Source: DASQPR01 sp035713725 (lineage in GTDB: Bacteria; Actinomycetota; Actinomycetes; Mycobacteriales; Micromonosporaceae). From it: DNA of 64,000 bases. Each line of letters begins with the position of its first letter. The stretch's first letter is position 1. Below the pieces are notes generated by a model. It searched no databases and was not told where the DNA came from. It worked only from the letters and a program-made list of their open reading frames with translations. Where the stretch lies: positions 25,035 through 89,034 of the forward strand of contig DASTMZ010000088.1 of assembly GCA_035713725.1 (NCBI GenBank). The letters are read 5' to 3'. Below are positions 1 to 8,269 of this stretch, piece by piece. A program made the translations under genes and the position numbers.

Positions 1-338
1 TGTTCACGGATCGGGTCACCGCGACCGTCGCAGAGCAGCACGGAGATCTGACCGGCGCCGAGCGCATCTTCCGCGCCGAGCATCACCGGAATAGTGAACC
101 GACCGAAGCTGTCCGTGGTCAGTACGCCGACGGTATACGTACGCCCCTCGGTCAGGTTGCGCGCCAGCATGTTGGCGTGGAACCCGAGTTCCTGCGCGGC
201 GGCCACCACCTTGCGCCGCGTTTCCGATCGCAGTTGACCGCGCCCGTTAAGTGCCTTCGAGACGGTACCCGGTGAGACACCGGCCCGGGCGGCGACGTCG
301 TTGATGGTCACGACGCCCTCGCGATGCCTGCGAGCCAC
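1..338 (-). CDS. LacI-family transcriptional regulator (N-terminal part, runs off the left edge)
   Basis: The visible 112 residues begin with a LacI helix-turn-helix (TINDVAARAGVSPGTVSKALNG), then the hinge helix and the start of the periplasmic-binding-like sensor domain (YTVGVLTTDSFGRF). The GTG at 338 follows a GAGGTGA stretch at 342-348. A second in-frame GTG at 311 is also possible because the HTH begins right there. The gene is divergent from an arabinose/arabinofuranoside import and catabolism operon, so a local sugar-responsive repressor is the natural inference. The effector-binding domain is mostly outside the window, so the ligand cannot be read. Confidence 0.93.
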   Translation of the reverse strand, partial: MARRHREGVVTINDVAARAGVSPGTVSKALNGRGQLRSETRRKVVAAAQELGFHANMLARNLTEGRTYTVGVLTTDSFGRFTIPVMLGAEDALGAGQISVLLCDGRGDPIRE

Positions 339-404
339 CAGTCACCTCGTCGTTTCCGGGTCACCCGTCATTCGTTTCCGAGTCGCGAGAAAGACTAACC
401 ACAT

Positions 405-418
405 AGGAAAAATTTCCG
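405..418. promoter_or_regulatory. candidate LacI-type operator 1
   Basis: GGAAA-AA-TTTCC is a perfect 5-bp inverted repeat lying between the divergent LacI gene and the sugar-transport operon. LacI-family operators are commonly near-palindromes of GGAAA-N2-TTTCC type. Binding by the neighbouring repressor is inferred. Confidence 0.5.
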
Positions 419-455
419 CAAGTACGCGATGTTGCTGACGTGTTACGAATGCCTA

Positions 456-485
456 TTGACTCCGTGTGTTCTGTGCTCCTAGGGT
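456..485 (+). promoter_or_regulatory. candidate sigma-70-type promoter of the arabinose operon
   Basis: TTGACT (456-461) and TAGGGT (480-485) are 18 bp apart and lie about 85 bp before the ATG of the binding-protein gene. The promoter sits between the two candidate LacI operators, a layout that allows repression by blocking or looping. This is prediction from sequence only. Confidence 0.45.
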
Positions 486-518
486 CCCGGAAAGCCTTAT
501 CCGCTCGGCCCGCAGAAG

Positions 519-532
519 CGGAAAGGTTTCCG
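519..532. promoter_or_regulatory. candidate LacI-type operator 2
   Basis: CGGAAA-GG-TTTCCG is a perfect 6-bp inverted repeat around a 2-bp centre. It is downstream of the predicted -10 box and 40 bp before the start codon at 572. It shares the GGAAA/TTTCC half-sites of the site at 405-418. Confidence 0.6.
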
Positions 533-571
533 GTCCACACTGACCGGTTCGGGCATCACGAAGGAGCAGAC

Positions 572-1900
572 ATGGCACCTGGCAAAGACCGGCCGGCCAT
601 GCCGACCGGCACCGGCCGCCGTCGCGCGGTCGGCATCACGGCAGCGCTGGCTGCCGTCGTTCTCATTGTCGGCGCGTGCAGCAGTGGCGGCGGCGGCGGC
701 AAGGCCAGTACGACGCCCGACGACGGAACCAAACTCACCATGTGGGTGCGATCGGCGACCGATCAGTTCAGTCAGCGCCTGGTCGATGCGTATAACGCCA
801 GCCACAAGAACCATGTCACGCTGACCATCATCCCGAACGACAACTACCTCGCGAAGGTCGGCACCGCGGCCGGATCCAACAGCCTGCCCGACATCCTCGC
901 CTCCGACGTCGTCTACACCCCGAACTACACCAAGCAGGGGCTGTTCCAGGACATCACGTCGGAAGTGAAGGCCCTGCCGTATGCCAACAGCATCGCGCAG
1001 TCGCACATCCAGGTCGCATCGCTGAACGGCAAGATCTACGCGGTGCCGCACAAGCTCGACTCCTCGGTGCTCTTCTACAACAAGGATCTGTTCCAGAAAG
1101 CTGGGCTCGACCCGAACTCCCCGCCGAAGAACTTCGCGGACATCCTCACCGACGCGCGTAAGATCACCGCACTCGGCGGCGGCGTCACCGGCTTTGACAT
1201 CGCCGGCAGCTGCGGCGGTTGCGGCGTCTACACGCTGTTCCCCTACGCGTGGGCAGCGGGCGTCGACATCCTGCCGGATGGCGGCAAGCGCGTCGATATC
1301 AACAACGACACGTTCAAGCAGATCTTCGGCCTCTACCGCCAGCTGACCGACGAGCACCTGGTGGCCAGCAGCGACAAGACGCAGGACGGCTCAACGTGGC
1401 CGAACAACTTCCTGTCCGGCAAGGTCGGCATGCTGGCGCTCGGCTCCCCGATCGTCGGCGCGCTCCAGCAGCAGAAGATCTTCCAGTGGGGCGTCACGTC
1501 GCTGATGTCGCCGGACGGCTCGAAGACCGCCACGTTCGTGGGCGGCGACGTCGCCGGCATCACCCGGTCGTCCAAGCACAAGGCGCAGGCCTGGGACTTC
1601 CTGAAGTGGACGCTGGACGACAACGCGCAGGTCGAAATCATCGCGAAGAACGGCGACCTGCCGTGCCGGACCGACCTGACCGGCAACCAATACACCGCGT
1701 CCGACCCGCGGACGAAGTTCATCGCCGACGGCCTCAAGAACGGTGTCACGCCGTTCGCGCTGCCGTTCGGTGACCTCTTCAACAACCCGAACGGCCCGTG
1801 GGTCGCCACGATCCAGGCGGCCATCTACGGGCCCGACCTCAACAAGGCGCTCGCGGACGGGCAGGCAAAGATCCAACAGGGTCTTGACCAGGCCGGATAA
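572..1900 (+). CDS. sugar ABC transporter substrate-binding lipoprotein (CUT1 type)
   Basis: This 442-residue extracytoplasmic binding protein has an arginine-rich N-terminus, a hydrophobic segment and a lipobox ending in VGAC near residue 36, followed by a Gly-rich linker. The body has the features of family-1 solute-binding proteins (LTMWVRSATDQFSQRLVDAYN, then VPHKLDSSVLFYNKDLFQKAGL). The ATG at 572 was chosen because AAGGAG lies 7 bases upstream; an upstream in-frame start at 440 would remove the signal peptide from the N-terminus. It is first in an operon with two permeases, GH127 and araBDA, so an arabinose-containing oligosaccharide or arabinoside is the likely ligand. Confidence 0.93.
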   Translation: MAPGKDRPAMPTGTGRRRAVGITAALAAVVLIVGACSSGGGGGKASTTPDDGTKLTMWVRSATDQFSQRLVDAYNASHKNHVTLTIIPNDNYLAKVGTAAGSNSLPDILASDVVYTPNYTKQGLFQDITSEVKALPYANSIAQSHIQVASLNGKIYAVPHKLDSSVLFYNKDLFQKAGLDPNSPPKNFADILTDARKITALGGGVTGFDIAGSCGGCGVYTLFPYAWAAGVDILPDGGKRVDINNDTFKQIFGLYRQLTDEHLVASSDKTQDGSTWPNNFLSGKVGMLALGSPIVGALQQQKIFQWGVTSLMSPDGSKTATFVGGDVAGITRSSKHKAQAWDFLKWTLDDNAQVEIIAKNGDLPCRTDLTGNQYTASDPRTKFIADGLKNGVTPFALPFGDLFNNPNGPWVATIQAAIYGPDLNKALADGQAKIQQGLDQAG

Positions 1901-1921
1901 CGGCGCGGCACGCCACCCGGT

Positions 1922-1958
1922 CGCGCCGACTGTGATGCCAGCGATCACAGTCGGCGCG
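1922..1958 (+). promoter_or_regulatory. strong intercistronic hairpin after the binding-protein gene
   Basis: A 15-bp perfect stem (arms 1922-1936 and 1944-1958, core GCGCCGACTGTGAT) encloses a 7-base loop. It lies 21 bases after the binding-protein stop and 30 before the permease start, with no T-run. Such hairpins in sugar ABC operons commonly stabilise upstream mRNA or cause partial termination, giving more binding protein than permease. That role is inferred here. Confidence 0.7.
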
Positions 1959-1987
1959 GCCGGACCGCAACCGTCGGAAGGACGACC

Positions 1988-2941
1988 GTGTCGATGCTCA
2001 CCCGCGCGGACGCGGGAACCAGCCCCACCGCCGAGGCGACCTCGCCGACCCGCCCACTGCCGGTAGGTCGGGCCGCGGCCCGCCGCACACTCGTCGGTCT
2101 CGGGTTCATCGCGCCGACCATGATCCTGGTGGTCGGGCTGTTCCTCATTCCGTTGGCGTTTCTCATCTACATGTCGTTCACGGACTATCCGCTGCTGGGT
2201 TCGCCGACGCCCAACGGCCTGGACAACTACCGACAGCTCGGATCCGACGAGCAGTTCCTCGGCGCGATCAAGTTCACCCTGATCTACACGCTTGTCACGA
2301 CCGTCGTGCTGTTCGCGGTGGCATTCGCGCTCGTCGCGATCTCCAGCAGCCACCGGCGCGGCACGGTGTTCTACCGTACGGCGTTCTTCCTGCCGTACGT
2401 GGTCGGCACCGCGGCCGCGTCGTCGATGTGGTGGATCGACTCCAACGACCAGCTCGGCGTGTTCAACCACGCGCTGATGTCGCTGCACCTGATCCATCAA
2501 CCGATCGGTCTGCTTGGCTCGCCTGGCAAGGCGTTCGGCACCGCACTCGCGCTCGTCATCTGGAAGTTCGTCGGGTTCCAAGTGATGGTGCTGCTCGTCG
2601 GGCTGCAATCCATCCCGACCGAACTCTACGAGGCGGCGCGCGTGGACGGAGCCAGCACGCTGCAGCGGTTGCGGTACATCACCGTACCCGGGCTCAAGCC
2701 CACTCTGGCGCTGCTCACCGTGCTGTCGGTGACCGGTTCGCTGCTCGCGTTCGACCAGTTCTTCGTGCTCACCCACGGCGGACCGGACAACAGCACCGTC
2801 ACCGTCGTGCTGGCGCTCTACAACCGGGCGTTCCAGTCGTTCCGGCTTGGCAGCGCGGCCGCGGAGGCCGTGGTGATCCTGATCGTGCTCGTGTTGGTGA
2901 ACGTGATCCAGCTCCGCCTGCTTCGGGACCGGGAGAAGTGA
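1988..2941 (+). CDS. sugar ABC transporter permease (MalF-like)
   Basis: This 317-residue inner-membrane permease of the CUT1 family has a short polar N-terminus and then six or so membrane spans starting at about residue 38 (LGFIAPTMILVVGLFLIPLAFLI). The cytoplasmic EAA loop reads ELYEAARVDGASTLQRLRYITVPGLKP near residue 215, which is the site that contacts an ATPase subunit. GTG at 1988 is preceded by GGAAGG; an ATG two codons later is an alternative. It overlaps the next permease by one base, as expected for a co-translated heterodimer. Confidence 0.94.
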   Translation: MSMLTRADAGTSPTAEATSPTRPLPVGRAAARRTLVGLGFIAPTMILVVGLFLIPLAFLIYMSFTDYPLLGSPTPNGLDNYRQLGSDEQFLGAIKFTLIYTLVTTVVLFAVAFALVAISSSHRRGTVFYRTAFFLPYVVGTAAASSMWWIDSNDQLGVFNHALMSLHLIHQPIGLLGSPGKAFGTALALVIWKFVGFQVMVLLVGLQSIPTELYEAARVDGASTLQRLRYITVPGLKPTLALLTVLSVTGSLLAFDQFFVLTHGGPDNSTVTVVLALYNRAFQSFRLGSAAAEAVVILIVLVLVNVIQLRLLRDREK

Positions 2942-3849
2942 TGTCGACAACGACCAGCGCCCCCACGCGCCCGCAGCGGCCGAGCCGCGTGTTGCGATCC
3001 GGCGGCCCACCAACACGCAAGCCGGTGGCCACCGGGCTGTTCCACGGCGTGGCAATCCTGCTGTCGGCGGCGTTCTTGTCGCCGATCATCTGGGCCGCGC
3101 TGAACTCCGTGAAGGACACGGACGAGGCCAACCAGCAACCGCCGACGTGGTTGCCGCACAGCTTCTCGCTGCAGAACTACGACCACCTGACGGGCTTCGA
3201 CCAGGGCATCGGAACATATCTGCTGAACACCATCACGCTGTGCCTGTTCACCGTAGTCGGCTCGGTCGTGGTGTGCGTGCTGGGCGGGTACGGCTTTGCC
3301 CGGTACGCATTCCGCGGCAAGAACCTGCTGTTCGGTACGACGCTCGGCATCCTCATGGTGCCGTACGCGACGATCCTGCTGCCGCTCTACATCGTGGTCG
3401 GCAAGATCCACCTGCAGAACACGCTCATCGGGCTCGCACTTGTCCTCGTGATGTTCCAGCTTCCGTTCGGCATCTTCTTGATGCGCAACAGCTTCGAGTC
3501 GGTGCCACGCGAACTCGAGGAGGCCGCGCTCGTCGACGGGTGCTCGGACATGGGTGCGATGTGGCACGTGTCGGCTCGCATCGTGATGCCCGGCGTGATC
3601 ACCGTGGCGCTCTTCTCGTTCCTGACATCCTGGAACGAATACCTCGCGCCACTGATCTTCCTCAACGACGGCACGAAATACACCTTGCCGGTGATGCTGG
3701 TCAACATCCGCTACGCGTCGTTCAACATCCTCGATGTCGGCGCGCTGCAGGCCGGCGTCATCGTCGCGATGGTCCCGTGCCTCGTGGTCTACCTCGCGCT
3801 GCAGCGGTTCTACGTCAGCGGCCTCGTCACCGGCGCGCTGCGTGGCTGA
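2941..3849 (+). CDS. sugar ABC transporter permease (MalG-like)
   Basis: This 302-residue second CUT1 permease has an N-terminal cytoplasmic tail of about 35 residues, then membrane spans. The EAA loop is ELEEAALVDGCSDMGAMWHVSARIVMPG near residue 195. The ATG at 2941 shares one base with the TGA of the preceding permease, and this start gives the usual MalG length. The open frame extends much further upstream but only as out-of-frame reading of the first permease. No ATP-binding subunit follows, so the transporter must borrow a shared ATPase of the MsiK kind. Confidence 0.94.
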   Translation: MSTTTSAPTRPQRPSRVLRSGGPPTRKPVATGLFHGVAILLSAAFLSPIIWAALNSVKDTDEANQQPPTWLPHSFSLQNYDHLTGFDQGIGTYLLNTITLCLFTVVGSVVVCVLGGYGFARYAFRGKNLLFGTTLGILMVPYATILLPLYIVVGKIHLQNTLIGLALVLVMFQLPFGIFLMRNSFESVPRELEEAALVDGCSDMGAMWHVSARIVMPGVITVALFSFLTSWNEYLAPLIFLNDGTKYTLPVMLVNIRYASFNILDVGALQAGVIVAMVPCLVVYLALQRFYVSGLVTGALRG

Positions 3850-3914
3850 GTGAACCCGTACGCAGCCAACCCGTACGCCTCGCCTCCCTCCCACCACCGG
3901 CAAGGAGACATACC

Positions 3915-5882
3915 GTGACCGCACCGAACCCCGTCAAGGGCCCGGTCTCCCCGTTGGCCACCGGCCGGCTGGCCGTGCGACCGCTGGGCCTCGACGAGGT
4001 CGAGGTGACCGGCGGGTTCTTCGGCGAGTGGCAACAGCGCAACCGTGACGTGACCGCGCCGCACGCGCTGGGCTGGCTGGAACGGGACGGATCGGTCGAC
4101 AACCTCCGCAGGCTCGGCACCGGAGAGCCGGCCGATGCGCATCGCGGCATGTGGTTCAGCGACTCCGATGTGCACAAGGTCCTCGAGGCGCTCTCCTGGG
4201 AACTCGGTCGGTCGCCGTCACCGTCACTGGACCAGGCGGTCGCCGACCTCACCGCGATCCTGCGCGCCGCGCAGCGGCCCGATGGCTACCTGAACTCGTA
4301 CGTCCAGGAAGGCTTCGACGTCCGCTGGGACAACCTGGTGATGAGTCACGAGCTCTACTGCATCGGCCACCTGATCCAGGCCGGCGTGGCACACCATCGG
4401 GCCACCGGGCGCGAGGATCTCCTAGACGTGGCCCGGCGCGCCGCCGACTGCGTGGTGCGCGACTTCGGTGACAACCAGCGCAAGGACACCGACGGCCACC
4501 CGGTGATCGAGACCGCGCTCGTCGAGCTATACCGGCAGACCGGCGAGCGGGCGTACCTCGACCTGGCGCTGCAACTCGTGAACGTGCGCGGATACGGAGT
4601 GCTGAACCCGAACGGGCACTTCGATTCGGCGTACTACCAGGACGCCACGCCGGTCCGGATGCAGACCACCGTGGTGGGCCATGCCGTACGGGCGCTCTAC
4701 CTGCTGTCGGGCGTCGTCGACCTCTACCTCGAGACCGGCGAGCAGGCACTGCTCGACAGCGCACTGCGCCAATGGGCCTCGATGAGCGCGACGAAGCTCT
4801 ACCTCACCGGCGCGGTCGGGTCGCGCTTCGAGGGCGAGGCGTTCGGCGACGAGTACGAACTGCCGCCGGACCTCGTCTACGGCGAGACGTGCGCGACGAT
4901 CGCGAGCATGATGGTCGCCTGGCGGCTGCTGCTGGCCACCGGCGAGTCGCGATTCGCCGACGCGATGGAACGCGCGCTCTACAACCTCGTGGCCGCGTCG
5001 ACGTCGGTGACCCGGGACGGGTTCTTCTACAACAATCCCGCGCAGCGCCGCACCGCACGACCGCCGGCCGCCGGCGATGGCCGCCAGCAGCGCGCCGAGG
5101 CGCCGGGCACCCGGCCAGCGTGGTTCAACTGCGCATGCTGCCCGCCGAATATCATGCGTACCGTGGCGTCGCTCGCCGCCTACGCGGCCACCTACACACA
5201 CGCCGGGGTCCAGGTCCACCAGTTCTTGCCGACCGCGATCACGGCGCCGCTCGCGCATCCGGTCGGCCTGACCGTCAGCACCGACTATCCGGTCGACGGC
5301 ACGGTGACGGTTGCCGTCACGGACAGCGGTGACGACGAGTGGACGCTGGCGCTGCGCGTGCCGGGTTGGTGCCGGCATCCGCAGATCACCGTCAACGGCG
5401 CCGCGCTGCCGGCCACGCCGAACGAGCGCGGCTACGTCGAGGTCACGCGCGTGTGGCGGGCCGGCGACGAGGTGGCGTACACGATGCCGATGCCGGTGCG
5501 CTTCACGCTGGCGCACCCGGCCGTCGACGCGGTCCACGGGATGGTCGCCATCGAGCGCGGGCCGGTCGTCTATTGCCTGGAGAGCCCGGACCAGTCCGCC
5601 GACGTCGACCTCAACCGGGTCGAGCTGCTGGTGGATCGCGAGCCGATCGAGGAGGTTCGGGACGACGTCGCCGGGGAGCGTGCAGTGGTCGTCAGGGTGC
5701 CGGCGATGGCGCGTGACGACAGTGCGTGGAGTCGAACCGGGTGGGCGACGTTCTCCGAGGCGCCGGCACCGCAGGGCCACGAGGTGGAGCTCGTTGCGAT
5801 CCCGTACCACCTGTGGGCGAATCGTGGACCGTCGGTGATGCGGATCTTCACACCGATGTGGGCGGCCCGCTCCGATGGTTGA
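3915..5882 (+). CDS. glycoside hydrolase family 127, beta-L-arabinofuranosidase-like (DUF1680)
   Basis: This protein of 655 residues is the size of HypBA1-type GH127 enzymes, which release L-arabinose from beta-linked arabinofuranosides using a zinc-bound cysteine. It shows the family's central barrel sequence (GETCATIASMMVAWRLL) and the cysteine cluster CACCPPNIMRT used for metal binding and catalysis, followed by a beta-sandwich C-terminal part. No signal peptide is evident, so it probably acts on imported sugars in the cytoplasm. GTG at 3915 is preceded by AAGGAGA. It sits between the permeases and araB and overlaps araB by 8 bases. The exact linkage cleaved is not readable. Confidence 0.9.
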   Translation: MTAPNPVKGPVSPLATGRLAVRPLGLDEVEVTGGFFGEWQQRNRDVTAPHALGWLERDGSVDNLRRLGTGEPADAHRGMWFSDSDVHKVLEALSWELGRSPSPSLDQAVADLTAILRAAQRPDGYLNSYVQEGFDVRWDNLVMSHELYCIGHLIQAGVAHHRATGREDLLDVARRAADCVVRDFGDNQRKDTDGHPVIETALVELYRQTGERAYLDLALQLVNVRGYGVLNPNGHFDSAYYQDATPVRMQTTVVGHAVRALYLLSGVVDLYLETGEQALLDSALRQWASMSATKLYLTGAVGSRFEGEAFGDEYELPPDLVYGETCATIASMMVAWRLLLATGESRFADAMERALYNLVAASTSVTRDGFFYNNPAQRRTARPPAAGDGRQQRAEAPGTRPAWFNCACCPPNIMRTVASLAAYAATYTHAGVQVHQFLPTAITAPLAHPVGLTVSTDYPVDGTVTVAVTDSGDDEWTLALRVPGWCRHPQITVNGAALPATPNERGYVEVTRVWRAGDEVAYTMPMPVRFTLAHPAVDAVHGMVAIERGPVVYCLESPDQSADVDLNRVELLVDREPIEEVRDDVAGERAVVVRVPAMARDDSAWSRTGWATFSEAPAPQGHEVELVAIPYHLWANRGPSVMRIFTPMWAARSDG

Positions 5883-7533
5883 CGCGTCCGATCGGTACGT
5901 CGTCGGCGTCGACTTCGGCACGCTGTCCGGTCGGGCCTTGGTGGTACGCGTATCGGACGGGGCGGAGGCGGGCACCGCGGTTCACCCGTACCCACATGGC
6001 GTGATCGAAGCGACGCTGCCCACCAGCGGGCGCGACCTGCCACCGGACTGGGCCTTGCAGCATCCCGACGACTACCGCGACGTGCTACGCACCGCGGTGC
6101 CGGCGGCGCTTGCGGACGCCGGCGTGCGCGCCGATCAGGTCGTCGGGATCGGCGTCGACTTCACGGCCTGCACAATCCTGCCGACGCTGGCCGACGGCAC
6201 GCCGCTGTGCGAGCTGCCGCAGTGGCGCGACCGGCCGCACGCCTACGTCAAGCTCTGGAAGCACCACGCCGCGCAAGCGCAGGCCGACCGCATCAACGCA
6301 CTCGCACACGAGCGCGCGGAACCGTGGATCGGCCGTTACGGCGGCAAGATCTCCGCGGAGTGGCAATACGCGAAGGGGTTGCAGCTCCTCGAGGAGGATC
6401 CGGAGGTTTACCGCCACGCCGAGCGCTTCATCGAGGCGGCCGACTGGATCGTCTGGCAACTGTGCGGCGTGGAGACGCGCAACGCGTGCACGGCCGGCTA
6501 CAAGGGCATCTACCAGGACGGGCACTTCCCGACGCCGGACTTCCTGTCGGCGCTACACCGGCAATTCACGTCGTTCGTGAGCAAGCTCGACCACCCGATC
6601 GCCGCGCTCGGCGGCCGCGCCGGTGGTCTGACCGCCGAGGCGGCCCGGTGGACCGGCTTGCCAGAAGGCATCGCGGTCGCGGTCGGCAACGTCGACGCAC
6701 ACGTGACCGCGGCCGCCGCACAGGCACTCACGCCCGGCCGGCTGGTCGCCATCATGGGCACGTCGACGTGTCACGTCGTCAACGGCGAACACCTCGCCGA
6801 GGTCCCGGGCATGTGCGGCGTTGTGGACGGCGGCATCTCCGTCGGTTCTTGGGGGTACGAGGCCGGGCAGAGCGGCGTCGGCGACATCTTCGGCTGGTAC
6901 GTCGACCATGGCGCACCGGCGCCGTACGACAGCCATGAGGCGCTCGCCGAGGCGGCCGCCCGCCAGCCGGTCGGCGCACACGGGCTGGTCGCGTTGGACT
7001 GGTGGAACGGCAACCGATCGCTGCTGGTCAACCACGAACTCAGCGGCGTCATCGTCGGCCTCACGCTCGCCACCCGGCCGCCGGACATCTACCGCGCGCT
7101 GCTGGAGTCCACGGCGTACGGCACGCGAATGATCATCGAGGCGTTCGGCGCGGCCGGCGTGCCGGTGGGCGACATCATCGTGGCCGGCGGTCTGGCCGGC
7201 AACGCGCTGCTGATGCAGATGTACGCCGACGTGACCGGCCGACCGCTGCGCATTGTCGCCTCCGCCCAGGCGCCGGCGCTCGGGTCCGCGATCCACGCCG
7301 CGGTGGCGGCCGGTTGCTATCCGGACGTCGCCACGGCCGCCGACGCGATGGGCGGCCTTCGATCTGACGGGTACGCACCGGAGCCGGCGCGCACCACGGC
7401 ATATGACCGGCTCTACGCGGAATATCGCACGCTGCACGACTACTTCGGCCGCGGCGGCAACGACGCAATGCTTCGGCTGCGAGCGGTCCGCAATACCGCG
7501 ATGAGCGAGTCGACGCTGGCGGCCACGCCATGA
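5875..7533 (+). CDS. araB: L-ribulokinase
   Basis: This 552-residue FGGY-family kinase phosphorylates L-ribulose to L-ribulose 5-phosphate. It begins with the nucleotide-binding signature VVGVDFGTLSGRALVVRV, whose LSGRA form is typical of ribulokinase. It continues with GIGVDFTACTILP, the substrate-domain motif WPK-like region around residue 150, and the C-terminal ATPase motif DIIVAGGLAGNALLMQMYADVTG. ATG at 5875 overlaps the GH127 stop (ATGGTTGA), and the end overlaps araD by 4 bases, so the three genes are translationally linked. Confidence 0.96.
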   Translation: MVDASDRYVVGVDFGTLSGRALVVRVSDGAEAGTAVHPYPHGVIEATLPTSGRDLPPDWALQHPDDYRDVLRTAVPAALADAGVRADQVVGIGVDFTACTILPTLADGTPLCELPQWRDRPHAYVKLWKHHAAQAQADRINALAHERAEPWIGRYGGKISAEWQYAKGLQLLEEDPEVYRHAERFIEAADWIVWQLCGVETRNACTAGYKGIYQDGHFPTPDFLSALHRQFTSFVSKLDHPIAALGGRAGGLTAEAARWTGLPEGIAVAVGNVDAHVTAAAAQALTPGRLVAIMGTSTCHVVNGEHLAEVPGMCGVVDGGISVGSWGYEAGQSGVGDIFGWYVDHGAPAPYDSHEALAEAAARQPVGAHGLVALDWWNGNRSLLVNHELSGVIVGLTLATRPPDIYRALLESTAYGTRMIIEAFGAAGVPVGDIIVAGGLAGNALLMQMYADVTGRPLRIVASAQAPALGSAIHAAVAAGCYPDVATAADAMGGLRSDGYAPEPARTTAYDRLYAEYRTLHDYFGRGGNDAMLRLRAVRNTAMSESTLAATP

Positions 7534-8231
7534 CCGGCCCGATCCGCGATCCAGATATTGCCGCCGACCCGACGGTGCAGCGGCTGCGCGAGACGCTTGC
7601 CGCGCTGCACGCCGAGCTCACCCGCTACGGCCTGGTGGACTGGACGGCGGGCAACGTGTCGGCCCGGGTACCCGGTGCCGAGTTGCTCGTCATCAAGCCG
7701 AGCGGCGTGTCCTACCAGGAGCTGACGCCGGACTCGATGATCGTCTGCGACCTGTACGGCGACGTGGTCGATGGTGACCTCGCGCCATCCAGTGACACCG
7801 CGGCGCACGCGTACGTCTACCGGGCCATGCCAGAGGTCGGCGGCGTCGTACACACACACAGCACGTACGCCACCGCGTGGGCGGCCCGGGGCGAGCCGAT
7901 CCCGTGCGTGTTGACCGCCCAGGCCGACGAGTTCGGTGGCGAGATCCCGATCGGACCGTTCGCGTTGATCGGCGGCGACGACATCGGCAAGGGCATCGTC
8001 GAGACGCTCACCGGTCATCGGTCGTCGGCCGTACTGATGCGCAACCACGGCGTGTTCACCATCGGGCGGGACGCGCGGGCGGCGGTGAAGGCGGCAGTGA
8101 TGTGCGAGTCAGTGGCGCGGACCGTTCACATCGCGCGCCAACTCGGCGAGCCGCTGCCGATCCCGGCCGACGGCATCGACGCGCTGTTCGACCGCTACCA
8201 GAACGTGTACGGACAACCCGGCAACCGGTAG
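7530..8231 (+). CDS. araD: L-ribulose-5-phosphate 4-epimerase
   Basis: This 233-residue class-II aldolase-fold enzyme converts L-ribulose 5-phosphate to D-xylulose 5-phosphate. It has the GNVSAR and KPSGVSY phosphate-binding loops, the zinc ligands in HTHSTYATAWAA near residue 110, and the MRNHGVFTIG segment bearing the third histidine. The length matches bacterial AraD. The ATGA overlap with araB and the downstream araA complete an araBDA order. Confidence 0.96.
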   Translation: MTGPIRDPDIAADPTVQRLRETLAALHAELTRYGLVDWTAGNVSARVPGAELLVIKPSGVSYQELTPDSMIVCDLYGDVVDGDLAPSSDTAAHAYVYRAMPEVGGVVHTHSTYATAWAARGEPIPCVLTAQADEFGGEIPIGPFALIGGDDIGKGIVETLTGHRSSAVLMRNHGVFTIGRDARAAVKAAVMCESVARTVHIARQLGEPLPIPADGIDALFDRYQNVYGQPGNR

Positions 8232-8269
8232 CCGGTCAGTCCCACCCACCCGCTCCCGGAGGTTCCGCG

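Noticed and set aside
1391..3055. Long open frame on the minus strand opposite the sugar-transport genes
   Set aside because: It is Arg/His-rich with no domains and lies opposite well-supported genes; such frames are common at this GC content.
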